Assembly (NCBI RefSeq): GCF_020523825.1
Contig: NZ_JAJALK010000009.1
Span: forward strand, 184,395-248,394
DNA from: Methylobacterium brachiatum
GTDB lineage: Bacteria > Pseudomonadota > Alphaproteobacteria > Rhizobiales > Beijerinckiaceae
Length of the DNA: 64,000 nucleotides
Direction: 5' to 3'
The position numbers and the translations under genes were made by a program. The notes under the pieces are model-generated. The model was not told the DNA's origin. It did no database searches and saw only the letters and a list, made by a program, of their open reading frames with translations. This document shows, piece after piece, positions 1 to 8,080 of this stretch (its first letter is position 1; the number at the start of each line of letters is the position of its first letter).

Positions 1-2395
1 CAGGGTCGAGGTGCAGGAACCCGTCCAGGGACAGGGGCCTGCCGGGGGTCGCGAATCGGTCGAAGACGGCCAGGCCCGACAGGTCGTCCAGGAGCGCGAA
101 GGCCCGGACATGCCGGTAATCGGGGCCGTGCACATCCGTGTCGATCAGGTGGACGGACGCGGCGCCCACGGTGAAGGGCGCCCGGGACAGGCCCGCCCCG
201 GCGGTCGGCTCGCGACCGTCCGGAATGACGACGTTGTGGGCCCGGGCCGCTGCGACGTGCTGGCCGGGCGAATCGGAATGGGATCCGCCCACCTCCGTGA
301 TCCACCGCAGGCCGCCGGTGGCGAAGGTGAAGGAGGTGCAGTCCCGATGGTCCTGCGGGCGCATCTGCTCGGAAAAATCGGCCGTGAAGGAGGCCCAGTC
401 CGGACCATCGGCCCAGCGGCGATGGACGAGGGTCTCGGACCGCGCCGACGCACCGGGACCGGGGCCGCCTCGGCGCTCCGCCTGGTCCGCCGCCGACCGA
501 CCCATCCAGGGGCGGGGGTGAGCCGCCGCAACGCGCTCGATCCAGCCGGAGCGGTCGTCATGGGTGGGCGTATCGCCGAACGGGGGCAGGGTGCCGTCCG
601 GCTCGAACAGCGCGACCAGTCCGGCCCAGGCCTTCGCCAGGCGCAGGTCGAGCGCACCGGCGAGCGATGCCAGATCCGACCGGGCGCTCAGGACGGGCAG
701 GAGGACCAGGGCCAGGGTCAGGATTTCGAGGCCGCGATGATATGACGGCTCCACGATCACGCCGCCGGGGTCGATCAGGGCGTCGACGCCGCTCCGCAGC
801 GCGATCGTCGCGAGGCCGGTCCAGTGCCGCGCCATCGGCAGGGCGGGCAGGACGAGGCCGACCGCCAGAACGGCCGCGGCCACCTTCACCTCCAGCAGCG
901 AGCCCGCCACCGTGTGCTGGGCGAGGATCTCGGCCAGCGCGAAGGCGTGCCGCAGGACCTCGCCGCCGAGAATCTCGACGGCGCGCGCATCCGTTTCCGC
1001 CGCGACGGCCAACAGGCCCAGCAGGGCCTCCAGGCGCATCGCCATGCAGGCCGGATGCAGGCTCAGCGTGTCCGCCGGCTGCCCCCAGGGATTCGCGCGG
1101 GACCAGGAGACGGCGACGGCGATCGCGCGGTCCCGGACCTGGCGCTCGGCGCTCTCGGCCGCGGCGGCGACCCAGGACAGGGATTGGAAGGCCAGGCGCC
1201 ACGCCTGCGACTGGAACGGGTCGGCCGTCCAATCCACCGATTCGGGGAGCGTCCAGGCCGGCCGGCGCGCCAGGCGGAGGGCGGCCCCCGTCCAGGCCGG
1301 TGCGTCGGGGCCGTCTCTGAGGGCGATGAAGCTGCGCAGCGGGGTGGGCACCTGGGCGAGCCGCGCGGGGTCGAGGTAGGTGCGGATCGACCCCGCCAGG
1401 GCGCCCCCCACCATCGCCGGGGCGCCGCCGATGCGCGCGAGCAGGTGCGGCAGGAAGGCCTCGGCCCCGGGATCGGCATCGTCCGCGAGATTCGCCAGGC
1501 GGAGGTCGTCGTCGAGCAGCACCTCCGGCGCGGCGGTCAGCGCGAGCGAGGCGCCCGTCTCCCAGGTCGCGAAACCGATCTCGAGCGCGGCGGCCCGCGG
1601 CGGCGGCGCGACCTTCAGGGTGAAGCGGTAGGCGGCGCGGTGCACCGGGATATCGATGAAGGCGGGGATCGCCGGGGTCGCCAGGGTGTCGGGGTAGGGC
1701 GGCGGAAGCTGATTCCCGCGCGCGTCGCGGAACACCACCTGGGCGCGGGCCCCCTCCGTCTGCCCCTGGGCGATGATCTGCCCCTTGAAGATCAGCCCGC
1801 GTCCCGGGACCAGCCCATGCCGGTACCAGAGCGGTTGGGCCCCGAGGGCGATTCGGCCGTCGCGCGTGAGCCGGCTCTCCGCCCGGTCGATCGCCGGACC
1901 GCCGGCGACGGTCGCGTCCGGCGCGGCGGGCCGGATCAGGGGGTCGCCGACCCGGAAGGCGTGGGTGTTGCGCCAGCTCCGGATGACGACCGCCACCTGG
2001 GAGGCCGGCGCCGGCAGATAGAAGCAGCGGCGGAGGATGACCGCCCGCGAATCCACGGCACTGTCCCAGCCCGGCCCGGCGATCCAGTCCCCGTGCACGT
2101 CGATCGCGGTTCGGGCCAGGCCCGGAACCTGGGCGAAGTCGATTCCCGATTGGTCCTGCGCCAGGAATTCCAGGCCCAGCGAAGCGAAGTCCTTGGCACC
2201 GGCCGCCGCCTCTGCTGCAGCGCAAACCATGCATGCACAAAACTCATACCAACGCCCGGCGGCCAAAGGACCGAACGTCAGCACGAGGCGCGACCACCGG
2301 TTCCTGTTGCCAACGACATGATCCGAGTCGGTGGCCAAGGCTGCATTCGCGCTCGGCCGAACAGAGATCGGCAAGAAGGCCGGTGATTCGCTCAT
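1..2395 (-). CDS. Heparinase II/III-family protein, 3' end outside window
   Basis: A minus-strand frame stays open from an ATG at 2393-2395 to the left edge, giving about 798 residues without a stop. The protein begins MSESPAFLPISV. Near the window edge it carries a His-rich stretch (GGSHSDSPGQH) followed by AHNVVIPDG, which resembles the C-terminal beta-sandwich of heparinase II/III-type polysaccharide lyases. The middle part has a helical alpha/alpha-toroid-like character with many Leu/Ala helices. Such proteins usually cleave uronic-acid polysaccharides or belong to capsule/exopolysaccharide loci; the substrate cannot be told here. The C-terminus is missing, so the usual family length cannot be compared. 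It faces away from ftcR, with a 314-bp AT-richer gap between them. The family assignment is inference from the C-terminal motifs; the reading frame itself is convincing because codon usage is consistent and the other frames give Arg/Pro-rich nonsense. Confidence 0.72.
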   Translation of the reverse strand, partial: MSESPAFLPISVRPSANAALATDSDHVVGNRNRWSRLVLTFGPLAAGRWYEFCACMVCAAAEAAAGAKDFASLGLEFLAQDQSGIDFAQVPGLARTAIDVHGDWIAGPGWDSAVDSRAVILRRCFYLPAPASQVAVVIRSWRNTHAFRVGDPLIRPAAPDATVAGGPAIDRAESRLTRDGRIALGAQPLWYRHGLVPGRGLIFKGQIIAQGQTEGARAQVVFRDARGNQLPPPYPDTLATPAIPAFIDIPVHRAAYRFTLKVAPPPRAAALEIGFATWETGASLALTAAPEVLLDDDLRLANLADDADPGAEAFLPHLLARIGGAPAMVGGALAGSIRTYLDPARLAQVPTPLRSFIALRDGPDAPAWTGAALRLARRPAWTLPESVDWTADPFQSQAWRLAFQSLSWVAAAAESAERQVRDRAIAVAVSWSRANPWGQPADTLSLHPACMAMRLEALLGLLAVAAETDARAVEILGGEVLRHAFALAEILAQHTVAGSLLEVKVAAAVLAVGLVLPALPMARHWTGLATIALRSGVDALIDPGGVIVEPSYHRGLEILTLALVLLPVLSARSDLASLAGALDLRLAKAWAGLVALFEPDGTLPPFGDTPTHDDRSGWIERVAAAHPRPWMGRSAADQAERRGGPGPGASARSETLVHRRWADGPDWASFTADFSEQMRPQDHRDCTSFTFATGGLRWITEVGGSHSDSPGQHVAAARAHNVVIPDGREPTAGAGLSRAPFTVGAASVHLIDTDVHGPDYRHVRAFALLDDLSGLAVFDRFATPGRPLSLDGFLHLDP

Positions 2396-2709
2396 AGGAT
2401 GTGAGGAATTCGCGGCATTTCGAGCCCCATACGCGACGAAGGATCGCTCAAGACCAAGACCTGGCGCGCATCCGGAACACGACCAAGCCCTATACATCAC
2501 CCGAAATAAATATGCACAAATTGAATAAGAATTCGCGAACGACCCAGAATCTCAACAATGGCAACAGAACCACACCCGGCAAAATTCAAAGTGAAACCAT
2601 TGACGCCCACTTTCGTTGTCGTCATCTAGACTCATGGCGCGAATGAATGTTTGCACCAGACCATATCTCCATCATTCATTGGAATGATTAGCTGTGGAGT
2701 TCCGAAATA
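2396..2709. other. Divergent intergenic region upstream of ftcR
   Basis: This 314-bp gap between the divergent heparinase-like gene and ftcR is clearly more AT-rich than the flanking genes. It holds no convincing gene. Close to ftcR lies a short inverted repeat (2671-2688), and a ribosome binding site, GGAG at 2696-2699, precedes the ftcR ATG. It must contain the promoters of both genes, but no clear -35/-10 pair was recognised. Confidence 0.6.
2671..2688. promoter_or_regulatory. Inverted repeat 22 bp upstream of ftcR
   Basis: ATCATTC and GAATGAT form a perfect 7-bp inverted repeat around the 4-nt spacer ATTG. It sits just before the ribosome binding site of ftcR. It could be an operator for autoregulation or a small 5' UTR hairpin; the function is not known. 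Confidence 0.35.
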
Positions 2710-3390
2710 ATGTACGTCATTGTCGACGAGAGACCGATGGTGACCGATGGATACGTCGCGAGCTTCGCCAGGGAAGGAATTTCGGCCGTCGGATTACTGG
2801 ATTCCGATTTCAAGGGCTGGCTGCAGACGGCCCGGGAGCCGGATGTGGACGCCGTCCAAGGCTTCCTCCTGGGTGATTGCGAGCAGCGGCCCGATCTCCC
2901 GGAACTCATCCAGAAGCGATCCCCGGCGCCGATCATCGCGATGATCGAGACGCGCTGCCTGACCGAGACCCTGGACCTGTTCACGGCCGGCATCGACGAC
3001 GTCGTCCGCAAGCCGGTTCACGTGCGCGAGATCATGGCCCGGACCGAAGCGGTCTGGCGCCGCTCCCATCGCGGGGCCGTCAAAGAGGCCGCCGTGGATC
3101 GTACCGAGCGGCTGAAAGTGTATTTCGACGGCCGCGATCCCGACATCGACGGCGAGAAGATCGTCCTGCCGCGCCGCGAGCGTCAGATCCTGGAATTCCT
3201 GGTCCGTAACCGGGGACGGCGGATGACCAAGGAGCAGGTCTTCAATGCTGTCTACGGCGCTTTCACGAGCGATGTGGATGAGAGCGTGGTCGAAGGTCAT
3301 ATCAGCAAGCTTCGCAAGAAGCTCCGGCAAAAGCTGAGCTTCGATCCGATCGAGGTGCGGCGCTATCTCGGGTACGCGTTCGTGAGCTGA
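2710..3390 (+). CDS. ftcR: Flagellar transcriptional regulator FtcR
   Basis: The 226-residue protein is an OmpR-type two-domain regulator. Residues 1-110 form a receiver-like domain that starts MYVIVDERPMVTDGYVASFA, the signature N-terminus of FtcR (Brucella) and Rem (Sinorhizobium), and includes the conserved DDVVRKPVHVREI block with Lys101. Asp56 in GFLLGD is near the usual phospho-acceptor strand, but whether it is phosphorylated is unclear. Residues about 130-226 form a winged helix (LPRRERQILEFL ... VEGHISKLRKKLRQKL). In Brucella and rhizobia this protein is the master activator of flagellar genes, and here it stands directly before the flagellar cluster in the same direction. GGAG at 2696-2699 supports the ATG at 2710. 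The identification is strong from sequence plus context. Confidence 0.93.
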   Translation: MYVIVDERPMVTDGYVASFAREGISAVGLLDSDFKGWLQTAREPDVDAVQGFLLGDCEQRPDLPELIQKRSPAPIIAMIETRCLTETLDLFTAGIDDVVRKPVHVREIMARTEAVWRRSHRGAVKEAAVDRTERLKVYFDGRDPDIDGEKIVLPRRERQILEFLVRNRGRRMTKEQVFNAVYGAFTSDVDESVVEGHISKLRKKLRQKLSFDPIEVRRYLGYAFVS

Positions 3391-3850
3391 TCGCCACGCC
3401 GCCGGAGCCGGTCCTGTGCGACCGGACCCTCGACGGGACCCGACTGTCAGTCAGACGTGATCGCTCGGCCCGGCCGCGCGGCCTCGCTCGGAGGCTCACG
3501 GCCGGCCTTCCATCATGGAAGAAGCACGGAGCGGTGCGTCAGGCTGGATCACAATCGATCCGATCCAGCCCCGAAGCCCAGGATGCATGACACGCGGGAG
3601 GACGTTCTCCGGAACCCCCGCTTGCCCGTGGGACCGTCATATCGACGATCCTACGGTCCAGGCAAGATGACGAACGCCCCCGCCGGCAGCCCGCCGCAAG
3701 CTTCGGACAAGACTGGTCGGGCAAACCGCATTCCAGAACATCACGGCATCCAATAGCCGATCCAGTTTCGAACGCATCCGGATAGACATGGTTCCGGATT
3801 GCTCCGGAACGCCATCGATCCTCCCTGTCAGACCAGAAAGCCGCCAGGTT
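3391..3850 (+). promoter_or_regulatory. Intergenic region and leader of the flgB operon
   Basis: This 460-bp region between ftcR and flgB contains no plausible gene. An open frame continues upstream of the flgB ATG to 3788, but its extra 21 residues lack flagellar similarity. The region probably carries the promoter and FtcR binding site of the flgB operon. Its most obvious structure is the perfect inverted repeat at 3791-3810. Confidence 0.5.
3791..3810. promoter_or_regulatory. Perfect 8-bp inverted repeat upstream of flgB
   Basis: GTTCCGGA and TCCGGAAC are exact reverse complements separated by TTGC. The repeat ends 40 bp before the flgB start codon. It is a candidate operator, possibly for FtcR, or a leader hairpin. 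No consensus is asserted. Confidence 0.4.
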
Positions 3851-4231
3851 ATGAACCCGATCTTTCTGCTCAATCTTGCTTCGCGACAGTTGCAACATCT
3901 GGCGACGCGCCAGGCCGTCATTTCCGGAAACATCGCGAATGTGAATACGCCAGGCTATCGTGCGCGGGATCTGACCCCGTTCAAGGATATGCTCAACAAG
4001 ACGACGCTCGCGATGGCGTCGACGCATGCCGGCCATTTCGATCTCAACGGCCCCACGGCGCGGCCGGCACGGCCGACGCAATCCGACGGTTGGGACGTCG
4101 TCCATTCCGGCAATTCGGTGAACCTCGAAGAGCAGCTGATGAAATCGGGCGAGATCAGCCGTGATCAGGCCTTGAACACCAGCATCGTCAAAGCCTTCGA
4201 CCGCATGCTGGCCGTGAGCGTGAAGGCCTGA
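3851..4231 (+). CDS. flgB: Flagellar basal-body rod protein FlgB
   Basis: The 126-residue protein is the first proximal-rod subunit. It shows the rod/hook N-terminal signature ATRQAVISGNIANVNTPGYR (residues about 20-39) and a C-terminal helix (LNTSIVKAFDRMLAVSVKA) typical of FlgB, and its length is normal for the family. The ATG at 3851 (MNPIFLLNLASRQ) is preferred over the upstream alternative at 3788, because the extra residues do not resemble FlgB. It is exported by the flagellar type III system and polymerises above the MS ring and FliE. It heads a tight plus-strand operon; flgC starts 2 bp after its stop. Confidence 0.95.
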   Translation: MNPIFLLNLASRQLQHLATRQAVISGNIANVNTPGYRARDLTPFKDMLNKTTLAMASTHAGHFDLNGPTARPARPTQSDGWDVVHSGNSVNLEEQLMKSGEISRDQALNTSIVKAFDRMLAVSVKA

Positions 4232-4233
4232 CC

Positions 4234-4650
4234 ATGATCGATCCGCTGGTCGCCTCCTCCCGCATCGCAGCCTCCGGCATGGGGGCTCAATCCGAGCGCA
4301 TGCGCGTCGTGTCGGAGAACATCGCCAACGCCCAGTCCACGGGCAGGACGGCGGGCTCCGATCCCTATGCCCGCAAGACGATCACGTTCCGCACCGCGAT
4401 GGATCGGGCCACCGGCACCACGGCGGTCGCAGTCCGTCAGATCGGTGAGGACAAGGCGCCGTTCCGGGTCGAGTACGATCCGGGGAACCCGGCGGCGGAC
4501 GCAAACGGGACGGTCAAGCTCCCGAACGTGAACATGCTGATCGAGATGGCCGACATGCGCGAGGCTAATCGCTCGTACGAGGCCAATCTCCAGATGATCA
4601 AGCAGGCCCGCTCGATGGTCTCCAGCCTCATCGATCTTCTGAGGAAGTGA
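4234..4650 (+). CDS. flgC: Flagellar basal-body rod protein FlgC
   Basis: The 138-residue proximal-rod subunit begins MIDPLVASSRIAASGMGAQSERMRVVSENIANA, the classic FlgC/rod N-terminus with the SENIANA motif. The C-terminus carries the conserved NVNMLIEMADMREANRSYEAN-like block (residues about 103-123), followed by a helix for rod packing. It is co-transcribed between flgB and fliE, and its stop overlaps the fliE start (TGATG). In rhizobia the order flgB-flgC-fliE-flgG is the same. There is nothing irregular in length or frame. Confidence 0.96.
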   Translation: MIDPLVASSRIAASGMGAQSERMRVVSENIANAQSTGRTAGSDPYARKTITFRTAMDRATGTTAVAVRQIGEDKAPFRVEYDPGNPAADANGTVKLPNVNMLIEMADMREANRSYEANLQMIKQARSMVSSLIDLLRK

Positions 4651-4982
4651 TGATCCAGTCTCTCGCCGCTCTCTCGAGCCTCTCCGACAAGACCGCCGTC
4701 TTCGGCGTCCCTCAGTTCGGCCTTGCGACGCCCGGCGCCGCCGCGGCCACGCCCGCGGGGGGGGCATCCGGCTTCGGCGATCTCCTGACACAGATCGCCG
4801 GTCAGACGCGGGACACCATGAAGGCCGGCGAGGCCGCCGCGATCTCCGGCATCCAGGGCAAGGCCTCGACGCAATCCGTGGTCGAGGCGGTGATGTCCGC
4901 CGAGCAGAGCCTCCAGACCGCGGTCGCCATCCGGGACAAGGTCGTCGCCGCCTATCAGGAAATCGTCCGCATGGCGATCTGA
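4650..4982 (+). CDS. fliE: Flagellar hook-basal body complex protein FliE
   Basis: The 110-residue FliE adapts the MS ring to the proximal rod. A Gly/Ala-rich N-terminal half is followed by the conserved C-terminal region (VVEAVMSAEQSLQTAVAIRD, residues about 74-93, ending VVAAYQEIVRMAI). ATG at 4650 overlaps the flgC stop as TGATG; a GTG at 4647 directly before it is an alternative adding one residue. It lies in the flgB-flgC-fliE-flgG order usual for this group. The 96-bp gap to flgG is the first gap of any size in the operon. Confidence 0.92.
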   Translation: MIQSLAALSSLSDKTAVFGVPQFGLATPGAAAATPAGGASGFGDLLTQIAGQTRDTMKAGEAAAISGIQGKASTQSVVEAVMSAEQSLQTAVAIRDKVVAAYQEIVRMAI

Positions 4983-5078
4983 CGGCGCGGCCGAGCCGGG
5001 GGAATCAGCTTTCTCCGGCGGCCGGGCGTGGACGTTGCGGAATACAGTCACACACATCCCGGGCGTAAGGACTTCATC

Positions 5079-5867
5079 ATGAGAGCGCTTGCCATTGCTG
5101 CCACGGGAATGAATGCCCAGCAGCTGAACGTCGAAGTCATCGCGAACAACATCTCGAACCTGAATACGACGGCGTTCAAAGGCGCTCGGGCGGAATTCAA
5201 GGACTTGATCTACCAGGCCGAGCGCCCGGCGGGCGTCCCGATCCAGGCCGGCGAGGCGGCGATCCCCGAGGGCGCGATGCTCGGCCTCGGCGTCCGCAAT
5301 TCGGCGATCCGGAATCTCCACCGGCAGGGCCCGCTCGCCAACACGACCAACCCGCTCGATCTCGCGATCAACGGGCGCGGCTGGTTCCAGGTCACCATGC
5401 CGAACGGCGAGATCAACTACACCCGCGCCGGCTCGTTCAACAAGAACGCCGACGGCCGCCTCGTCACCGCGGAAGGCTACAGCGTCGATCCGGCGATCAT
5501 CATCCCCCAGAACGCCGTCGACGTGGTGATCAACGAGACCGGCCAGGTGATGGTGAAGCTCGACGCCCAGCCGCTGCCGCAGACGATCGGCCAGCTGGCG
5601 CTCGCCAACTTCGCCAACGATGCCGGCCTCGAGCCGCTGGGCAACGGCCTGTACCGGGAGACCCCGGCCTCCGGCCTTCCCGTGACCGGGGTCGCCGGCG
5701 ATCCGGGCTTCGGCAAGATCCAGCAGGGCTATCTCGAGAATTCCAACGTCGACCCGGTCCGGGAGATCACCAACCTGATCTCGGCCCAGCGGGCGTTCGA
5801 GATGAACTCGAAGGTGATCCAGGCGGCCGACGAGATGGCCGGCACCGTGGCGAAGGGCCTGCGCTGA
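5079..5867 (+). CDS. flgG: Flagellar distal rod protein FlgG
   Basis: The 262-residue distal-rod protein begins MRALAIAATGMNAQQLNVEV and has the family motif NNISNLNTTAFKGARAEF. The middle contains NPLDLAINGRGWFQV, diagnostic for FlgG/FlgF/FlgE, and the C-terminus contains NSNVDPVREITNLISAQRAFEMN. An in-frame alternative start at 5028 would add 17 non-conserved residues; the internal ATG gives the canonical N-terminus and usual length. The gene follows fliE and is 4 bp ahead of flgA. It builds the drive shaft that passes through the P and L rings encoded just downstream. Confidence 0.96.
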   Translation: MRALAIAATGMNAQQLNVEVIANNISNLNTTAFKGARAEFKDLIYQAERPAGVPIQAGEAAIPEGAMLGLGVRNSAIRNLHRQGPLANTTNPLDLAINGRGWFQVTMPNGEINYTRAGSFNKNADGRLVTAEGYSVDPAIIIPQNAVDVVINETGQVMVKLDAQPLPQTIGQLALANFANDAGLEPLGNGLYRETPASGLPVTGVAGDPGFGKIQQGYLENSNVDPVREITNLISAQRAFEMNSKVIQAADEMAGTVAKGLR

Positions 5868-5871
5868 CATC

Positions 5872-6369
5872 ATGACCCGGGGACATCTTTTCGTGTGGCG
5901 GTGCGTGTCGCGCGCGGCTCGGGGGCTGCGCGCCGCCTGCGCGCTCGGCCTGGTCGCCGCCCCGGCCGCCGCCGCGGAACAGACGTTCCCGGTGCCGGTG
6001 GCGACGATCTATGCGGGCGACGTCATCAAGCCGACGATGCTCCGGGAGCAGACCTATCCGGAAAACTACAAGCCGCGGGTGCCGGCCGTCGAGACGACCG
6101 CGCGCGCGGTCGGCAAGATCGCGAAGCGGACCCTCCTGCCCGGGGAGGTGATCCCGTCAGGCGTCCTCGAAGACGTCAAGCTCGTGACGCGCGGGGCGCC
6201 GACCGTGATCGTGTTCGAGGAGCGCGGCATGGTCATCTCGACCCTGGGCACGGCCCTGGCGAACGCCACGGTGAACGAGCCGGTCACGGTGCGGAACACC
6301 GCGACCGGCCGCCTCATCCAGGGCATCGTCCAGCCCGACGGCCGGGTGCGGACGGGCGGACAGCCATGA
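5872..6369 (+). CDS. flgA: Flagellar P-ring assembly chaperone FlgA
   Basis: The 165-residue periplasmic protein has a basic, hydrophobic N-terminal signal peptide with a likely cleavage near AAPAAAAEQ (about residue 35). After it comes a SAF-type domain (FPVPVATIYAGDVI ... ARAVGKIAKRTLLPGEVI), the hallmark of the FlgA C-terminal half. It is short compared with enterobacterial FlgA, as is common in alphaproteobacteria. FlgA assists polymerisation of FlgI, encoded immediately downstream with a 4-bp overlap (ATGA). No irregularity was seen. Confidence 0.93.
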   Translation: MTRGHLFVWRCVSRAARGLRAACALGLVAAPAAAAEQTFPVPVATIYAGDVIKPTMLREQTYPENYKPRVPAVETTARAVGKIAKRTLLPGEVIPSGVLEDVKLVTRGAPTVIVFEERGMVISTLGTALANATVNEPVTVRNTATGRLIQGIVQPDGRVRTGGQP

Positions 6370-7472
6370 TGCGCCGCCTCCTCCCCCTGTTCCTGGTCGG
6401 CCTCGGCCTCTGGTCGGCCCCCGCGACCGCGGCCACGCGGATCAAGGACATCGCGTCGCTCCAGGGCGTCCGCGAGAACCAGGTGGTCGGCTACGGCCTC
6501 GTCACCGGCCTGCAGAGCACCGGCGACACCCTGCGCAATTCACAATTCACCGAACAATCCCTGCAGTCGATGCTGGACCGTCTCGGCATCAACGTGCGCG
6601 ATCAGCGGATGCGGACTCGCAACGTCGCGGCCGTGATGGTGACCGCCAACCTGCCGGCCTATGTCGAGCCGGGCTCGCGCATCGATGTCAGCGTGAACTC
6701 GCTGGGCGACGCGACCTCCCTGCGCGGCGGCACCTTGCTGATGACGCCGCTGGCCGGCGGTGACGGGCAGGTCTACGCGGTGGCGCAGGGGGCGCTCGCC
6801 GTCTCGGGCTTCAGCGCGACCGGCCAGGCCGAATCGCTGGTTTCCGGCGTGGCGACCGCAGCCCGGATCCCCAACGGCGCGCTGGTCGAGCGGGCGGTGG
6901 CCGGCACGTTCCGGGAGCTGCCCGGCATGTCGCTCGAACTGAAGAACCCGGATTACCGCACCGCCATCCTGATCTGCGACGCGATCAACGCCTACACGCT
7001 CCAGCGCTACGGGCGCCGCGCCGCGAGCCCGCGCGACTACCGCACCGTCGTGCTGACCCGCCCCGGGAATGTTGGGCGGACGCGCTTCATGGCCGAGATC
7101 GGCGAATTGTCGGTCCAGCCGGATACCCCGGCGCGGGTGGTGATCGACCAGCGCACCGGGACCGTGGTGATCGGTCGGAACGTGCAGATCTCCACGGTGG
7201 CGGTCACCCATGGCGACCTCACAGTGCGCATCACCGAGACGCCGCAGGTCTCGCAGCCGGCGCCGTTCTCCGACGGGCAGACGGCGATCGTCCCGCGGAC
7301 CGACATCAACGCCGCGGAGCAGACCGCCCGCCTGGCGGTGGTCTCGGGCCCCGACCTGCAGAGCCTGGTCCGCGGCCTGAACAATGTCGGCATGAAACCG
7401 ACCGACGTGATCGCCATCCTGCAGGCGGTGAAGACGGCGGGCGCCCTGCAGGCGGAGTTGGTGATCCAATGA
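6366..7472 (+). CDS. flgI: Flagellar P-ring protein FlgI
   Basis: The 368-residue protein forms the P ring around the rod in the peptidoglycan layer. A signal peptide (MMRRLLPLFLVGLGLWSAPATAA) precedes TRIKDIASLQGVRENQVVGY, the conserved mature start of FlgI. Conserved blocks GYGLVTGLQSTGDTL and TRNVAAVMVTANLP follow, and the C-terminus has LNNVGMKPTDVIAILQAVK. An open frame extends upstream to 5895, but that part is a shadow of flgA. The ATG at 6366 overlaps the flgA stop; a second ATG is at 6369. The end overlaps motE by 4 bp. Confidence 0.96.
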   Translation: MMRRLLPLFLVGLGLWSAPATAATRIKDIASLQGVRENQVVGYGLVTGLQSTGDTLRNSQFTEQSLQSMLDRLGINVRDQRMRTRNVAAVMVTANLPAYVEPGSRIDVSVNSLGDATSLRGGTLLMTPLAGGDGQVYAVAQGALAVSGFSATGQAESLVSGVATAARIPNGALVERAVAGTFRELPGMSLELKNPDYRTAILICDAINAYTLQRYGRRAASPRDYRTVVLTRPGNVGRTRFMAEIGELSVQPDTPARVVIDQRTGTVVIGRNVQISTVAVTHGDLTVRITETPQVSQPAPFSDGQTAIVPRTDINAAEQTARLAVVSGPDLQSLVRGLNNVGMKPTDVIAILQAVKTAGALQAELVIQ

Positions 7473-8080
7473 CCGTCCCGATCCGCCGGCGCCGCACCGG
7501 CCTGCGCCGCTGGGGCGCCCTCGTCCTGGCGGCGGCGGCCCTCCTACCGGCCGGCGAGGCCGCCGCCCAGCAGAAGCCGGGCGAGCCGCCGAAGGCCGAC
7601 GGGACCGGCGCCCCGCAATATTGCAACAGCATCGCCAACGCCGCCGCCGATGCCCGGTTCGCCTGGCAGAAGGAGACGCTCACCGCGCTCGCCAAGGATA
7701 TCGAGGGGCGGATCGGCCAGCTCGAAGCGAAGCGCGCCGAGTACGAGGAGTGGCTGAAGCGCCGCCAGATGTTCCTCGCCAAGGCGGACGAGAGCGTGAC
7801 GGCGATCTACGCCAAGATGAAGCCCGAGGCGGCCTCCCAGCAGCTGACCGCCATGGACAGCGAGGCGGCGGCGGCGATCCTGACGCGGCTCGATCCGCGC
7901 GCCGCCAGCGCGATCATGAACGAGATGGAGCCCGGCCGGGCGGCGCGGCTGGCCAACGTCATCACCAACACCCCGAAGAAAGCGGTGCCGCCCAGGCCCG
8001 AGCCGCCCCCGAGCACGCCGCCCGAGTCCCGCTCGGACGAGGGGGATCGCCGCCCGCAGAACAGTGAGAAATCAGGATGA
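7469..8080 (+). CDS. motE: MotE-family periplasmic protein
   Basis: The 203-residue protein has a signal peptide (ALVLAAAALLPAGEAAAQ). A coiled-coil-prone stretch follows (KETLTALAKDIEGRIGQLEAKRAEYEEWLKRR, residues about 69-100), then a segment resembling the MgtE N-terminal domain (YAKMKPEAASQQLTAMDSE ... ILTRLDPRAASAIMNEMEP). The tail is Pro-rich and hydrophilic. In Sinorhizobium MotE is a periplasmic chaperone for MotC, whose gene lies about 7 kb downstream here. Position between flgI and flgH matches rhizobial clusters. ATG at 7469 overlaps the flgI stop. The name rests on domain layout plus gene order. Confidence 0.82.
   Translation: MTVPIRRRRTGLRRWGALVLAAAALLPAGEAAAQQKPGEPPKADGTGAPQYCNSIANAAADARFAWQKETLTALAKDIEGRIGQLEAKRAEYEEWLKRRQMFLAKADESVTAIYAKMKPEAASQQLTAMDSEAAAAILTRLDPRAASAIMNEMEPGRAARLANVITNTPKKAVPPRPEPPPSTPPESRSDEGDRRPQNSEKSG

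Noticed and set aside
558..2240. Open frame of 560 residues on the minus strand in another frame of the heparinase-like gene
   Set aside because: Arg/Gly/Pro-rich composition with no recognisable motif; the frame running off the left edge has natural protein composition and heparinase-like motifs.
824..2386. Plus-strand open frame of 520 residues opposite the heparinase-like gene
   Set aside because: Composition rich in Arg, Gly and Gln without domains; it is the antisense shadow of the real gene.
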